A DNA stretch of 64,000 nucleotides from an uncultured Clostridia bacterium (lineage in GTDB: Bacteria; Bacillota; Clostridia; Christensenellales; Borkfalkiaceae). The position numbers and the translations under genes are program-made. The notes under the pieces are model-generated. The model did no database searches. It was given only the letters and a program-made list of their open reading frames with translations, and was not told the DNA's origin. Positions 1 to 7,740 of this stretch are shown here, piece after piece. The stretch covers positions 1 through 64,000 of the forward strand of contig CALVPT010000011.1 in assembly GCA_944354125.1 (NCBI GenBank), given 5' to 3'. Each line of letters begins with the position of its first letter. The stretch's first letter is position 1.

Positions 1-132
1 CCTTTTTATGAGAAGTGTGGATTTATTCGTTCGCATAGCATTAAAAACTTCTTCACGGATAATTATGACCATCCAATATATGAAGCAGGCACTCAACTGA
101 TAGATATGATTTATTTGCGAAAAAAAATATAA
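1..132 (+). CDS. GNAT-family N-acetyltransferase, C-terminal end (5' end outside window)
   Basis: Frame 1 is open from the first base to TAA at 130-132 and gives 43 residues. They start with PFYEKCGF, the late motif of GNAT acetyltransferases (beta-strand 5/helix 4, following the acetyl-CoA loop), and finish with a basic tail. The substrate cannot be inferred. The stretch is clearly more A+T-rich than the rest of the window and is followed by a truncated glycosidase, so the left edge may be a region of rearrangement or acquired DNA. The GNAT call rests on this one motif and is moderate. Confidence 0.55.
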   Translation, partial: PFYEKCGFIRSHSIKNFFTDNYDHPIYEAGTQLIDMIYLRKKI

Positions 133-225
133 AACTTGATTTATCAAGCAGATTTCAGATAAAGAAAATCAACAGATGAATATCCTATGTCAAGTGGCAG
201 TCAGGCGTGAGCTTGTTATAGACGA

Positions 226-1155
226 GTGCGGCGGCGCTACGCACCGCCGCAGCCAAGCACACGCCACGGAAAAGCAAACAGAAAAATGACCGGAAAACCA
301 AACCGAAAGCACGGCGGCGCGGCAGACGGCAACGGCTACGCGTGGGCTTGCGAATCGGTGATCGGCTCTACCTGGAATACCGAACTCGCTTACGAGCAGG
401 GCAAGATTGTCGGCAACGAATCTATCTTCCTCGGCGTAAACGGCTGGTATGGCCCCGGCCTCAACATTCACCGCAATCCTCTTTCGGGACGTAACTTCGA
501 ATACTACAGCCAGGACGGCGTACACGGCGGCTGCATGGCGGCAGCGGTAATAAAGGGCGCAACCGATAAGGGCGTTCACGTCTACATGAAGCACGCCTTC
601 CTCAACGACCAGGAGACCGGCCGTATGGGTACCACGACGTTCGCAACCGAGCAGGCTATCCGCGAAATATATGCAAAGTCCTTCGAGATTGCGGTAAAGG
701 AAGGCAATGCCAACGGCGTGATGTCCTCCTTCAACCGCATAGGTACGGTATGGACGGGCGGCGACTACAGGCTCATGACCGAAATTCTCCGCGAAGAGTG
801 GGGATTCGAAGGCCTGGTAATCTCCGACTACAAGACTGACAACGCCGTCATGAATTCCAGACAGATGCTGTATGCGGGCAATGATCTCATATTGGCTTCG
901 CTCGACAATCTGCTCTGGACGGATTGCGACTTCTCCAGCCCTCAGGACGTGACCATACTCAGAAATTCCTCGCACAACATTCTGTATGTAGTGGCAAACA
1001 GCAACTCCATGAACGTCGATATAGTAGGGTATAACACCGAGTGGTGGATAACTACGCTGTACGTCGTCGATGCCGTTGCCGTCGTCGCTCTGGCTGTATG
1101 GGGAGTGTTCGTAATCAGAAAGAACGTAAAGAAGCAGAATGCGTCTGAGGAGTAA
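226..1155 (+). pseudogene. 5'-truncated glycoside hydrolase family 3 (beta-glucosidase-like) with C-terminal membrane anchor
   Basis: From about base 331 the reading frame is a GH3 catalytic (A) domain: STWNTELAYEQG, YGPGLNIHRNPLSGRNFEYY, KHAF.N.QETGR, VMSSFNRIG and GFEGLVISDY, whose Asp is the family's nucleophile. The sequence before it is a basic, low-complexity run (residues 1-35) with no GH3 similarity and no clear ribosome-binding site before the GTG at 226. The usual N-terminal part of the A domain and the whole GH3_C domain are missing. After the A domain there is a transmembrane helix (about residues 279-297) and a basic tail. This order suggests the reversed GH3 architecture known in Ruminococcus and Butyrivibrio (C domain first), with the 5' part lost. 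A remnant is most likely; an assembly junction near 300-330 is the alternative. Confidence 0.7.
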
Positions 1156-1250
1156 TTTTCAGCACAAATGCGCCGCAGCGTGAACGGTGCGGCGCCATAC
1201 GGAAAAAAATCTGAAGGATTTTACAGGTCTTCATAGATTTTTCCTTAGGG

Positions 1251-1291
1251 GCGGACGCGGCAATATTGCCGCGTCCGCCTGAACTTTTTTT
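1251..1291 (+). terminator. Rho-independent terminator after the GH3 remnant
   Basis: A perfect 14-bp inverted repeat (arms 1251-1264 and 1265-1278, GCGGACGCGG...CCGCGTCCGC) is followed by a seven-T run at 1285-1291. The rest of 1156-1452 shows no gene; it is A+T-rich and contains no other feature I can support. Confidence 0.75.
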
Positions 1292-1452
1292 GCGCAGAGT
1301 AAAAATAACCTATATATTATATATAATAATGAAATGGAAAAATTTACCATTTTCAGAAACTATGCCAATGCAAATTGCGCTGTGAAAAACGAAGTTTCGG
1401 ATAGCACGTTTTAACAACGGCGGCGTTTCCAGAATTTATATGGGTAATTGTA

Positions 1453-1503
1453 TTGACCGCGGCGGCGCGCTGTGATATAATTCCTACAACAAAGATAGGA
1501 AAT
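1453..1503 (+). promoter_or_regulatory. nadA promoter with Rrf2-type operator
   Basis: TTGACC at 1453-1458 and TATAAT at 1476-1481 are 17 bp apart, with an upstream TG making an extended -10. Overlapping the -10 and the start region is AATTCCTA (1479-1486), 9 bp, TAGGAAAT (1496-1503). The same dyad with the same spacing lies over the nifS promoter at 2926-2950. The right half-site (TAGGA) also sits where the nadA ribosome-binding site should be, so a bound repressor would cover both -10 and RBS. That the Rrf2 protein of 2494-2892 binds here is inference. Confidence 0.75.
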
Positions 1504-1511
1504 ATAGTATT

Positions 1512-2429
1512 ATGACGGTAAGACAGTTACAGGATAAAATTATGGCGCTCAAGGAGCAGACGGATACGTGCATTCTCGCGCACAGCTATATGTCGCAGGA
1601 CATATGCGATATCGCCGATTTCGTCGGCGACAGCTACGCGCTTTCGGTAAAGGCAAAGACGGCGCCCAACAAAAACGTAATCATGTGCGGCGTGCGCTTC
1701 ATGGCGGAGACGGTCAAAATGCTTTCGCCGCAAAAGCGTGTGCTCCTTGCCAACCCTACGGCAGGTTGCCCCATGGCGGAACAGATGGACAAGGAAGTGA
1801 TAGAGCAGGTCAAAAAGACGCTCCCCGGCTATGCGGTGGTGGCATACGTAAATACGACTACGGCGCTCAAGACCATTGCCGACGTATGCGTCACGTCCTC
1901 ATCGGCGGTCAAGATATGTAAGGCAATGCCCGAAAAGGACATCTTGTTCATACCCGACATCAACCTAGGCACATACGTCAAAAATCTCGTGCCCGAAAAG
2001 AACTTCAAGCTGCTTTCGGGCGGCTGTCCCACTCACGCGCGCATAGACGAGGAGGACGTGCTCGAGGCTAAGAAGGCTCATCCCGAAGCGCTCCTTCTGG
2101 TGCATCCAGAGTGCCGTCCGTCTGTCGTAAAGCACGCCGACTATGTCGGTTCGACCTCGGGCATAATGGACTTTGCAAAGAAGTCGGAGGCAAAGGAGTT
2201 CATAATAGGCACCGAAAATGCCATAGTCGAACATCTCCAGTTTGACTGTCCCGACAAGAAGTTCTATCCGCTTTCCAAGGACCTGGTATGCCATAACATG
2301 AAGGCGACGACGCTCGTCGACGTCTATAACTGCCTCACGGGCGAGGGCGGAGAGGAAATTGTCATGGACGAAGAGACACGCCTTGCCGCAGTCAGGTGCA
2401 TAGAGAAGATGATAGAGTACGGCGGTTGA
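1512..2429 (+). CDS. nadA: Quinolinate synthase A
   Basis: NadA condenses iminoaspartate with dihydroxyacetone phosphate to quinolinate, the precursor of NAD, using an oxygen-labile [4Fe-4S] cluster. The 305 residues match the compact clostridial/archaeal form. The three cluster cysteines are visible at C86 (NPTAGCPMAE), C201 (HPECRP) and C260 (LVCHNMK), with the repeated-domain motifs AHSYMSQDICDIADFVGDS near the N-terminus and GSTSGIMDFA later. The ATG at 1512 follows TAGGA at 1496-1500. No nadB or nadC is adjacent; the neighbours are an Rrf2 regulator and Fe-S assembly genes, so the gene appears to be regulated with Fe-S supply rather than grouped with its pathway. Confidence 0.95.
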   Translation: MTVRQLQDKIMALKEQTDTCILAHSYMSQDICDIADFVGDSYALSVKAKTAPNKNVIMCGVRFMAETVKMLSPQKRVLLANPTAGCPMAEQMDKEVIEQVKKTLPGYAVVAYVNTTTALKTIADVCVTSSSAVKICKAMPEKDILFIPDINLGTYVKNLVPEKNFKLLSGGCPTHARIDEEDVLEAKKAHPEALLLVHPECRPSVVKHADYVGSTSGIMDFAKKSEAKEFIIGTENAIVEHLQFDCPDKKFYPLSKDLVCHNMKATTLVDVYNCLTGEGGEEIVMDEETRLAAVRCIEKMIEYGG

Positions 2430-2493
2430 TTTTTCCGCTGTCCATATTATATACAGGTCGCCACGGGGCATTCCCGCGGCGGAGGAGTAAGTT

Positions 2494-2892
2494 ATGATGA
2501 TAACTACGAAGGGCAGGAATGCCCTTAAGGTAATGCTCGACCTTGCCCAGCACGACGACGGCAATCCCGTGTCGCTCACAGATATCGCCGAAAGGGTAAG
2601 GGAGTCGCAGAAATATCTCGAATCTACGGTGTCGCAACTGTCGCAGAAGGGACTCATCACGTCTACGCGCGGCAAGAGCGGCGGATATCGCCTTGCAAAA
2701 CCCGTAAAGGACTATACCATTGCCGAAATAATAACGGCGGCGGAGGGTTCGCTCGCGCCCGTTTCGTGCATCAGCGGCGAAATTACCTGCGAAAATGCCT
2801 GCAACTGCCTTACTTTGCCCCTTTGGAAGGAGCTCGACGAAGTCATTATGAACTTCCTTACTTCCAAAACTTTAGCAGATTTATTGAAATAA
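2494..2892 (+). CDS. Rrf2-family transcriptional regulator (IscR/CymR-like)
   Basis: This 132-residue protein is full length for the Rrf2 family. It has an N-terminal winged helix (MMITTKGRNALKVMLDLAQ, then SLTDIAERVRESQKYLESTVSQL and the wing KSGGYRLAKP), a dimerisation helix, and a cysteine cluster near residues 91-104 (CISGEITCENACNC) at the position where IscR binds its [2Fe-2S] cluster. The gene lies between nadA and nifS, 64 bp after nadA, with RBS GGAGGAG. Two ATGs in tandem (2494 and 2497) could start it. The cysteines and location support an Fe-S or cysteine-status sensor. The paired operators before nadA and nifS are its probable targets; CymR-type sensing of cysteine metabolism is the main alternative. 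Confidence 0.9.
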   Translation: MMITTKGRNALKVMLDLAQHDDGNPVSLTDIAERVRESQKYLESTVSQLSQKGLITSTRGKSGGYRLAKPVKDYTIAEIITAAEGSLAPVSCISGEITCENACNCLTLPLWKELDEVIMNFLTSKTLADLLK

Positions 2893-2925
2893 TCGCACAT
2901 TTTAAAAATTTTGTGCGCATAGCCT

Positions 2926-2962
2926 AATTCCTATTGACAAAATAGGAATTACTTTTTATAAT
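2926..2962 (+). promoter_or_regulatory. nifS promoter overlapped by Rrf2-type operator
   Basis: TTGACA (2934-2939) and TATAAT (2957-2962) are 17 bp apart. The -35 box lies inside an inverted repeat with 10-bp arms AATTCCTATT (2926-2935) and AATAGGAATT (2941-2950). A lone extra half-site, TAGGAATTA, is at 2981-2989 downstream of the start region. A repressor bound to the dyad would occlude the -35. The architecture matches the nadA operator, so the two promoters probably form one regulon. Confidence 0.8.
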
Positions 2963-3053
2963 TAAATCATACTTATTAAGTAGGAATTAAAAGTTGCGGC
3001 GCGACCGCGCTGACGGGTGCCGCATAATGCAAATATAACGGGAGTGTAGACAA

Positions 3054-4247
3054 ATGGTAAAGACGGTCTATGTCGACAACGCCGCGACTACGGCGATGAG
3101 CGATGAGGCAATAGCCGCAATGATGCCCTATTTAAAGGACAACTTTGGCAATCCTTCTTCCCTGCACACGGTAGGACAGAGGGCGAAGGAGGCGCTCGAG
3201 GGCGCACGCGCGAAGATAGCAAAGCTTCTGGGCGCGGACCCTAAGGAAATATATTTCACGTCCGGCGGCAGCGAGGCGGACAATCAGGCTTTGCGTTCGG
3301 CGGCATACGTCGGGCTTGCCAAGGGCAAAAAGCACATAATCACCACGGCATTCGAACATCACGCCGTGCTCCATACCTGCAAAAAGCTCGAAAAGGAGGG
3401 CTTCGAGGTCACCTATCTCGACGTGCATTCCAACGGGCTTATCTCGGCGGAGGAGGTCGAAAGGGCAATCCGTCCCGATACGGCGCTCGTTTCGATTATG
3501 TATGCCAATAACGAGGTCGGCACAATCGAGCCGATACGGGAAATAGGCGCTGTGTGCAGGGCGCACGGCGTAACCTTCCACTGCGACGCGGTGCAGGCGG
3601 TGGGGCATATCCCCGTGGACGTCGCCAAAGACAATATAGATATGTTGTCGCTGTCCGCGCATAAATTTCACGGTCCCAAGGGCGTGGGGCTGCTCTATTG
3701 CAGAAAGGGCGTCGTGCTCAAGAGTTTCATAGAGGGCGGCGCGCAGGAGCGCAACCGCAGGGCAGGCACAGAAAACATTGCAGGCATATGCGCCATGGCG
3801 GCGGCGCTTGAGACGGCGATAGCCCATATGCCCGAAAATATCAAAAAGGAAACCTATCTGAGGGACAAGCTGATTGCGGGACTTGCCAAAATTCCCCACA
3901 GCAAGCTCAACGGCGATGCAAAGGTGCGCCTTCCCGGCAACGTAAATATGTGTTTCGAGGGAATCGAGGGCGAAAGCCTGTTGCTTTTACTCGATGCAAA
4001 GGGCATATGCGCATCTTCGGGTTCGGCGTGCACGTCGGGCTCTCTCGACCCCTCTCACGTGCTTTTGGCGCTCGGTCTTCCCCACGAGGTGGCTCACGGC
4101 TCGTTAAGGCTCAGCCTCTCCGAGTACAACACCGAGGAAGAGATAGACTATATCATAGCCGAAGTACCCAAGGTGGTCGAATATCTCCGTTCCATTTCTC
4201 CCGTCTGGGAAGAGCTGGAAAAGGGCGAAAGACAGCATTTGATATAA
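3054..4247 (+). CDS. nifS: Cysteine desulfurase (IscS/NifS type)
   Basis: A PLP enzyme that takes sulphur from cysteine as a persulfide and passes it to Fe-S scaffolds and tRNA thiolases. The 397 residues show the fold-type-I signature: YVDNAATT at the N-terminus, TSGGSEADN, HCDAVQAVGHIP, PLP lysine K204 in SAHKFHGPKG, and the active cysteine C327 in ASSGSACTSG on the mobile loop (long-loop class I IscS/NifS). The ATG at 3054 is preceded by GGGAGTG. NifU starts 325 bp downstream after a set of palindromes, and a TtcA-like sulphur acceptor follows NifU, so NifS is the likely sulphur donor for both. Confidence 0.95.
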   Translation: MVKTVYVDNAATTAMSDEAIAAMMPYLKDNFGNPSSLHTVGQRAKEALEGARAKIAKLLGADPKEIYFTSGGSEADNQALRSAAYVGLAKGKKHIITTAFEHHAVLHTCKKLEKEGFEVTYLDVHSNGLISAEEVERAIRPDTALVSIMYANNEVGTIEPIREIGAVCRAHGVTFHCDAVQAVGHIPVDVAKDNIDMLSLSAHKFHGPKGVGLLYCRKGVVLKSFIEGGAQERNRRAGTENIAGICAMAAALETAIAHMPENIKKETYLRDKLIAGLAKIPHSKLNGDAKVRLPGNVNMCFEGIEGESLLLLLDAKGICASSGSACTSGSLDPSHVLLALGLPHEVAHGSLRLSLSEYNTEEEIDYIIAEVPKVVEYLRSISPVWEELEKGERQHLI

Positions 4248-4250
4248 AAT

Positions 4251-4290
4251 TCGATTGATTTATTTTTAGATGACAAAATAAATCAATCGA
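4251..4290. terminator. 16-bp perfect hairpin after nifS
   Basis: Arms TCGATTGATTTATTTT (4251-4266) and AAAATAAATCAATCGA (4275-4290) form a perfect stem with an 8-nt loop directly after the nifS stop. There is no long T run behind it, so it may end or stabilise the nifS transcript rather than be a classical terminator. Confidence 0.5.
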
Positions 4291-4309
4291 GTTGAAGGGC
4301 GCTGCCCTC

Positions 4310-4477
4310 GGCGACGCAATCTTAAGCGCTCGCAAGTATCATAATTGCGTCGCCTCACCTGCTCAGGTCGCAAGCGACAAATTGTGTGCGCTGGCGCAAA
4401 ATGTGATTTTGCTTGCGCCGCGGATTATTTTGTGAAGTGTCGTAAATTTGTTGCTTGGTGACAGCAACAAATTTGAC
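4310..4477. repeat. Cluster of intergenic palindromes between nifS and nifU
   Basis: Two further inverted repeats fill the 325-bp gap. GGCGACGCAAT (4310-4320) pairs with ATTGCGTCGCC (4344-4354). CGTAAATTTGTTGCT starting at 4441 pairs with AGCAACAAATTT up to 4474. The second hairpin closely resembles the reverse complement of a palindrome at 35004-35042 between ilvN and ilvD, so it belongs to a dispersed repeat family. No coding frame is supported in 4248-4572. Whether these are mobile (REP/MITE-like) or regulatory cannot be told here. Confidence 0.65.
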
Positions 4478-4572
4478 GAGGTCTGGCGGCTCCGCCGCAA
4501 AATATGCCGCCAAAGACATATGCGGCAAAGAAAATATATTGAAATATACTTATTTTTAAGAGGTAAAATATC

Positions 4573-5016
4573 ATGGCATTATACAGCGAAAAGGTAATGG
4601 ATCATTTCACCAATCCCAGAAACGTCGGCAAGCTTGACGATGCGGACGGAATAGGCGAAGTAGGCAACGCCAAGTGCGGCGATATAATGAAAATATACAT
4701 CAAGGTAAGGGACAACATCATAGTAGACGTAAAGTTCAACACCTTCGGGTGCGGCAGCGCTATCGCATCGTCCTCGATGGCTACCGAGATGATAAAGGGC
4801 AAGCCATTATCGCAGGCTCTTGAGCTTACCAACAAGGCGGTTGCAGAGGCGCTCGACGGTCTGCCCGCCCATAAGATGCACTGCTCCGTTCTGGCGGAAG
4901 AGGCAATCCGTGCGGCAATCAAGGACTACTACGACAAGCACGGCATAGAGTACGACCATTCTCAGTTCCCCGACACAGACGGCGAGGAAGAGCACGCCCA
5001 CGAAGAGCAGGAATAA
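4573..5016 (+). CDS. nifU: Fe-S cluster assembly scaffold NifU/IscU
   Basis: Scaffold on which NifS-derived sulphur and iron are assembled into clusters. The 147 residues form a single IscU domain with the three ligand cysteines C35 (NAKCGD), C60 (FGCGSAIASSS) and C104 (MHCSVLAEEA), plus the conserved Asp D37. There is no C-terminal NFU or central ferredoxin domain, so it is the short NifU form used with clostridial NifS. The last 20 residues are rich in Glu, Asp and His, which could bind metal but is not a known motif. An AGAGG ribosome-binding site precedes the ATG. Only 9 bp separates it from the next gene. Confidence 0.93.
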   Translation: MALYSEKVMDHFTNPRNVGKLDDADGIGEVGNAKCGDIMKIYIKVRDNIIVDVKFNTFGCGSAIASSSMATEMIKGKPLSQALELTNKAVAEALDGLPAHKMHCSVLAEEAIRAAIKDYYDKHGIEYDHSQFPDTDGEEEHAHEEQE

Positions 5017-5025
5017 CGGCTTTTT

Positions 5026-5889
5026 ATGGCTAAGGAGCTCAGCGAATGCGCGCTCATAGAGCGCAGTATAATTACCAAGTTCCGCAAAGGCATATGGACA
5101 AAGTTTTTGCAGGCGGTAAAGCAGTATAAGCTCATAGAGGAGGGCGACAAAATCGCCGTCTGCATATCGGGCGGCAAGGACTCCATGCTGCTTGCAAAGT
5201 GCGTGCAGGAGCTTCTGCGCCACTCGGATATAACCTTTTCTGCGGAATACATCGTCATGAACCCCGGCTATAACGGCGAAAATGCCGCCCTCATAGAGGA
5301 AAATCTTAAGAGGTTGGAAATTCCAGCAAAGATATTTCAATCGGACATCTTCGAGGTCAACGAGGAGATAGGCGGAGAGCATCCGTGTTATCTGTGCGCG
5401 CGCATGCGCAGGGGCTTTCTGTATGCACGCGCAAAGGAGCTCGGCTGCAATAAAATCGCGCTCGGACACCACAAGTCGGATGTCATCGAGACGACGCTCA
5501 TGGGCATGCTGTTCGGCGGACAGATTCAGGGCATGATGCCCAAGATAAGGAGCGCGAATTTCGAGGGCATGGAGCTCATCCGTCCCATGTATTGCGTGTC
5601 CGAGGACGACATCCTGCACTGGAAGGAGTACAATAATTTAAGGTTCATAGCGTGCGCGTGCAAGCTTACGGAAAATCTGCCGCAGGGCGTGCAGGGGCAG
5701 TCCGGAAGGCAGGACGTAAAACAGCTCATAAAGGCTTTCCGCAGCCGCAACCCGGACGTGGACGCCAGCATATTCAAGAGCCTGCACAACGTCCAGCTCG
5801 ATACCCTTCCCGAATTCAAATATAAGGGCAAGACCTTTTCGTTCAACGAAAAGTATGAAAGGGGAGTAGATATAACTTTCAGGGACTAA
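5026..5889 (+). CDS. TtcA/TilS-family ATP pyrophosphatase (tRNA 2-thiolation enzyme, probable)
   Basis: An adenylating PP-loop enzyme: the loop SGGKDS is at residues 48-53. Cysteine pairs C121/C124 (CYLC) and C210/C212 (CAC) are placed like the cluster and thiolation cysteines of the TtcA group, whose members make 2-thiocytidine-32 in tRNA using a [4Fe-4S] cluster. The GHHKSDVIETTLMGMLFGG stretch is typical of this family. Length is 287 residues. It sits 9 bp after nifU, downstream of nifS, which fits a sulphur-accepting Fe-S enzyme. The exact tRNA position modified is inferred from the family; other TtcA-like enzymes of Firmicutes have unproven substrates. Confidence 0.85.
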   Translation: MAKELSECALIERSIITKFRKGIWTKFLQAVKQYKLIEEGDKIAVCISGGKDSMLLAKCVQELLRHSDITFSAEYIVMNPGYNGENAALIEENLKRLEIPAKIFQSDIFEVNEEIGGEHPCYLCARMRRGFLYARAKELGCNKIALGHHKSDVIETTLMGMLFGGQIQGMMPKIRSANFEGMELIRPMYCVSEDDILHWKEYNNLRFIACACKLTENLPQGVQGQSGRQDVKQLIKAFRSRNPDVDASIFKSLHNVQLDTLPEFKYKGKTFSFNEKYERGVDITFRD

Positions 5890-5979
5890 GGCAAAAATGC
5901 CGCGTTCGCGCAAAGATTAGTTTATTGCGATATTTGTCTGAGATTTTAAGATAAATTATAAATTTTACCTTAAAATTGG

Positions 5980-6150
5980 TTGACATGTCGGCGATAAAGA
6001 TATATACTTACAGGGTAAATCAAATAAAAATCATTCAACCGCAGACAGCAAGGGCAAAACGTGCTTGAAAATCTTGCCGAGGTGAATATGGTATAGATAG
6101 TCAATTTATCTGTGTCCTTACGCCTTTAATCTGCGGCGTAAGGTTTTTTT
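5980..6150 (+). promoter_or_regulatory. rplJL promoter and ribosomal protein L10 leader with attenuator
   Basis: TTGACA (5980-5985), 17 bp, TATACT (6003-6008) give the promoter. The transcript then carries the conserved L10-leader segments GCAGACAGCAAGGGCAAAACG (from 6041) and ATCTTGCCGAGGTGAA (from 6071). These resemble the known leader that L10(L12)4 binds for autogenous control. It closes with a terminator, CCTTACGCC (6116-6124)/GGCGTAAGG (6135-6143) and seven Ts (6144-6150), 30 bp before rplJ. The L10-leader identification is by recognised sequence; attenuation is the established mechanism for this element class. Confidence 0.85.
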
Positions 6151-6180
6151 ATTTTACGAATACAATAGGAGGTAAATAAA

Positions 6181-6705
6181 TTGTCAGCTAATTTCGAAGC
6201 AAAGAAAGCAGTCGTAGAAGAGATTGCAGAAAAAATCAAAGCTTCCAAGTCCGTCGTATTCGTCGACTATAACAAGCTTACCGTTGCAGAAGTTTCCGAA
6301 CTCCGCGCAAAGTGCAAGAAGGCAGGATGCGAATACAAGGTCTACAAGAACACTCTTGTAAGAAAGGCACTCAACGAACTCGGCTACAACCAGTTCGATG
6401 CAGACCTCAACGGCCCCACGGCTGTAACTTTCGGACAGGACGAGACGGCGGCAGCCAAAGTAATGGTTGCGGCTTCCAAGGACTACGAAGACAAGATAGT
6501 CTTAAAGAGCGCATTCGTAGACAACGCATATGTGGACAAGGCCGGCGTAAAGTCGCTTGCTACTATGCCTTCTAAGGAAGAACTCATTGCAAAGATGCTC
6601 GGTTCTATGCAGGCGCCCATCGCCAACTTTGCAGGCGTGCTTTCCAACCTTATGTCCGGAATCGTACGCGTGCTCGATGGCATTGCAAAGGCCAAAGAGG
6701 CTTAA
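6181..6705 (+). CDS. rplJ: 50S ribosomal protein L10
   Basis: L10 (174 residues) forms the base of the L7/L12 stalk and binds 23S rRNA. Recognised by SVVFVDYNKLTVAEVSELRAKC, the KVYKNTLVRKAL motif and the C-terminal helix that binds L12 dimers. Translation starts at TTG 6181: AGGAGG lies at 6168-6173 with 7 bp spacing, and there is no nearby in-frame ATG. The gene follows the L10 leader and is co-transcribed with rplL. Unlike the common arrangement, rplK-rplA is not upstream and rpoBC is not downstream. Confidence 0.97.
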   Translation: MSANFEAKKAVVEEIAEKIKASKSVVFVDYNKLTVAEVSELRAKCKKAGCEYKVYKNTLVRKALNELGYNQFDADLNGPTAVTFGQDETAAAKVMVAASKDYEDKIVLKSAFVDNAYVDKAGVKSLATMPSKEELIAKMLGSMQAPIANFAGVLSNLMSGIVRVLDGIAKAKEA

Positions 6706-6801
6706 GTTCTTTAGCCTGAACTATTTAGGGAGGCGGCTCCCCTTTGAAATGTTGCCGCAAAAAATAATTAAATTCAATTAAAATTTTCGGAGGAAATTAA
6801 A

Positions 6802-7179
6802 ATGGCAGACGTAAAGGCATTTATCGAACAGATCAAATCTATGACGGTTATCGAGCTCAACGAACTCGTAAAGGCTCTTGAAGAGGAATTCGGCGTATCC
6901 GCAGCAGCTCCCGTAGCAGTTGCAGCAGCTCCTGCAGCAGGCGCAGCTCCCGCAGCAGCAGTTGAAGAGAAGACCGAGTTCAACGTTGTTCTTAAGGACG
7001 CAGGCGCTAAGAAGATCGACGTTATCAAGGTTGTACGTGCATTCTCCGGCCTTGGCCTCGTAGAAGCTAAGCAGGCAGTTGAAAAGGGCGGCGTTCTCAA
7101 GGAGAACGTAGCTAAGGAAGAGGCAGAGAAGATCGTTGCTGACCTCAAGGCTGCAGGCGCAACCGCCGTTATGGAATAA
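6802..7179 (+). CDS. rplL: 50S ribosomal protein L7/L12
   Basis: The 125-residue stalk protein recruits translation factors. It shows the N-terminal dimerisation domain ([28 protein letters not shown]), an Ala/Pro-rich hinge (residues 34-52) and the C-terminal factor-binding domain with [24 protein letters not shown]. The RBS CGGAGGAA is 9 bp before the ATG. It is second in the rplJ operon, and a strong terminator follows at 7207. Confidence 0.97.
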   Translation: MADVKAFIEQIKSMTVIELNELVKALEEEFGVSAAAPVAVAAAPAAGAAPAAAVEEKTEFNVVLKDAGAKKIDVIKVVRAFSGLGLVEAKQAVEKGGVLKENVAKEEAEKIVADLKAAGATAVME

Positions 7180-7206
7180 TCTTTCATAGCATAAAAGGTC
7201 TACAAA

Positions 7207-7241
7207 GGGACTTGCGGAATTTTCCGCAAGTCCCTTTTTTT
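7207..7241 (+). terminator. Terminator of the rplJL operon
   Basis: Perfect 13-bp stem GGGACTTGCGGAA (7207-7219)/TTCCGCAAGTCCC (7222-7234) with a 2-nt gap, followed by seven Ts (7235-7241). Confidence 0.9.
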
Positions 7242-7254
7242 GCATATTTGCGCC

Positions 7255-7610
7255 ACAACGCATATGTGTCGCAAAACATAATGCGCCTTGCGCCGCGGAG
7301 TGGTCGGGCGCCCGTACAGGGGTTTGCCGTATGGGTTGGAACGCATATGTGCGCGAAGTCGGGTTGCCATTCCTTTCGTGTGGCGGAGGGTAAGAGGTGC
7401 CCGTACAGGGTTTTGCCGTATGACTTGAAACGCATATGCAGGCAAAAGCAAATTGCCTGTCCTTCTGCTGTGGCGGATGGCAAGCGGCAACCGCACGAGG
7501 TCTTGCCCGTATGCGGCGGAAATCATATGCGCGCAGGCAGATATGCATTCATTTTATATGAAGGGCGACGCACCCGTAAGCGGTTGCATTGTCCCAAACG
7601 CATATGTCGC
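7255..7610. repeat. Imperfect tandem repeats (about 90-bp period) centred on CGCATATG
   Basis: After rplL lies a gap of about 800 bp without a credible gene. CATATG cores occur at 7261, 7344, 7433, 7524 and 7601, three of them in the context TTGCCGTATG...AACGCATATG. Longer similarity shows the period: GCCCGTACAGG begins at 7310 and 7399, with a diverged copy near 7489, and GTGGCGGA precedes the later units. Short open frames cross the repeats on both strands but have no ribosome-binding sites and only reflect the repetition. From 7742 to 7890 I see only A+T-rich sequence. Confidence 0.7.
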
Positions 7611-7703
7611 TTGTCACACTTGTTTCATTTTTCATGAGAAATAAGTGCTTACGTCGGGTTCTGTGTTGCAGGTTGTTTCCGCGGTCGAACATTGCGCGGC
7701 AAT

Positions 7704-7740
7704 AAAAAATAGCCGGAAAACTCGTTCCCGACTATTTTTT
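7704..7740 (+). terminator. Terminator-like hairpin in the repeat region
   Basis: AAAAAATAG-CCGG (7704-7716) pairs with CCG-A-CTATTTTTT (7728-7740) with one mismatch; the T run is part of the stem. It could end a transcript from the repeat region or act in either direction. Confidence 0.45.

Noticed and set aside
190-975. 261-residue minus-strand frame
   Set aside because: It is antisense to the GH3 remnant, whose motifs are clear; the predicted protein has no family signature and no RBS.
7255-7610. CRISPR array
   Set aside because: The period of about 90 bp, drifted repeats and absence of unique spacers or cas genes do not fit.
7212-7637. Open frames in the tandem-repeat region (both strands)
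   Set aside because: They mirror the repeats, have no ribosome-binding sites, and the product is Cys/Arg/His-rich nonsense.
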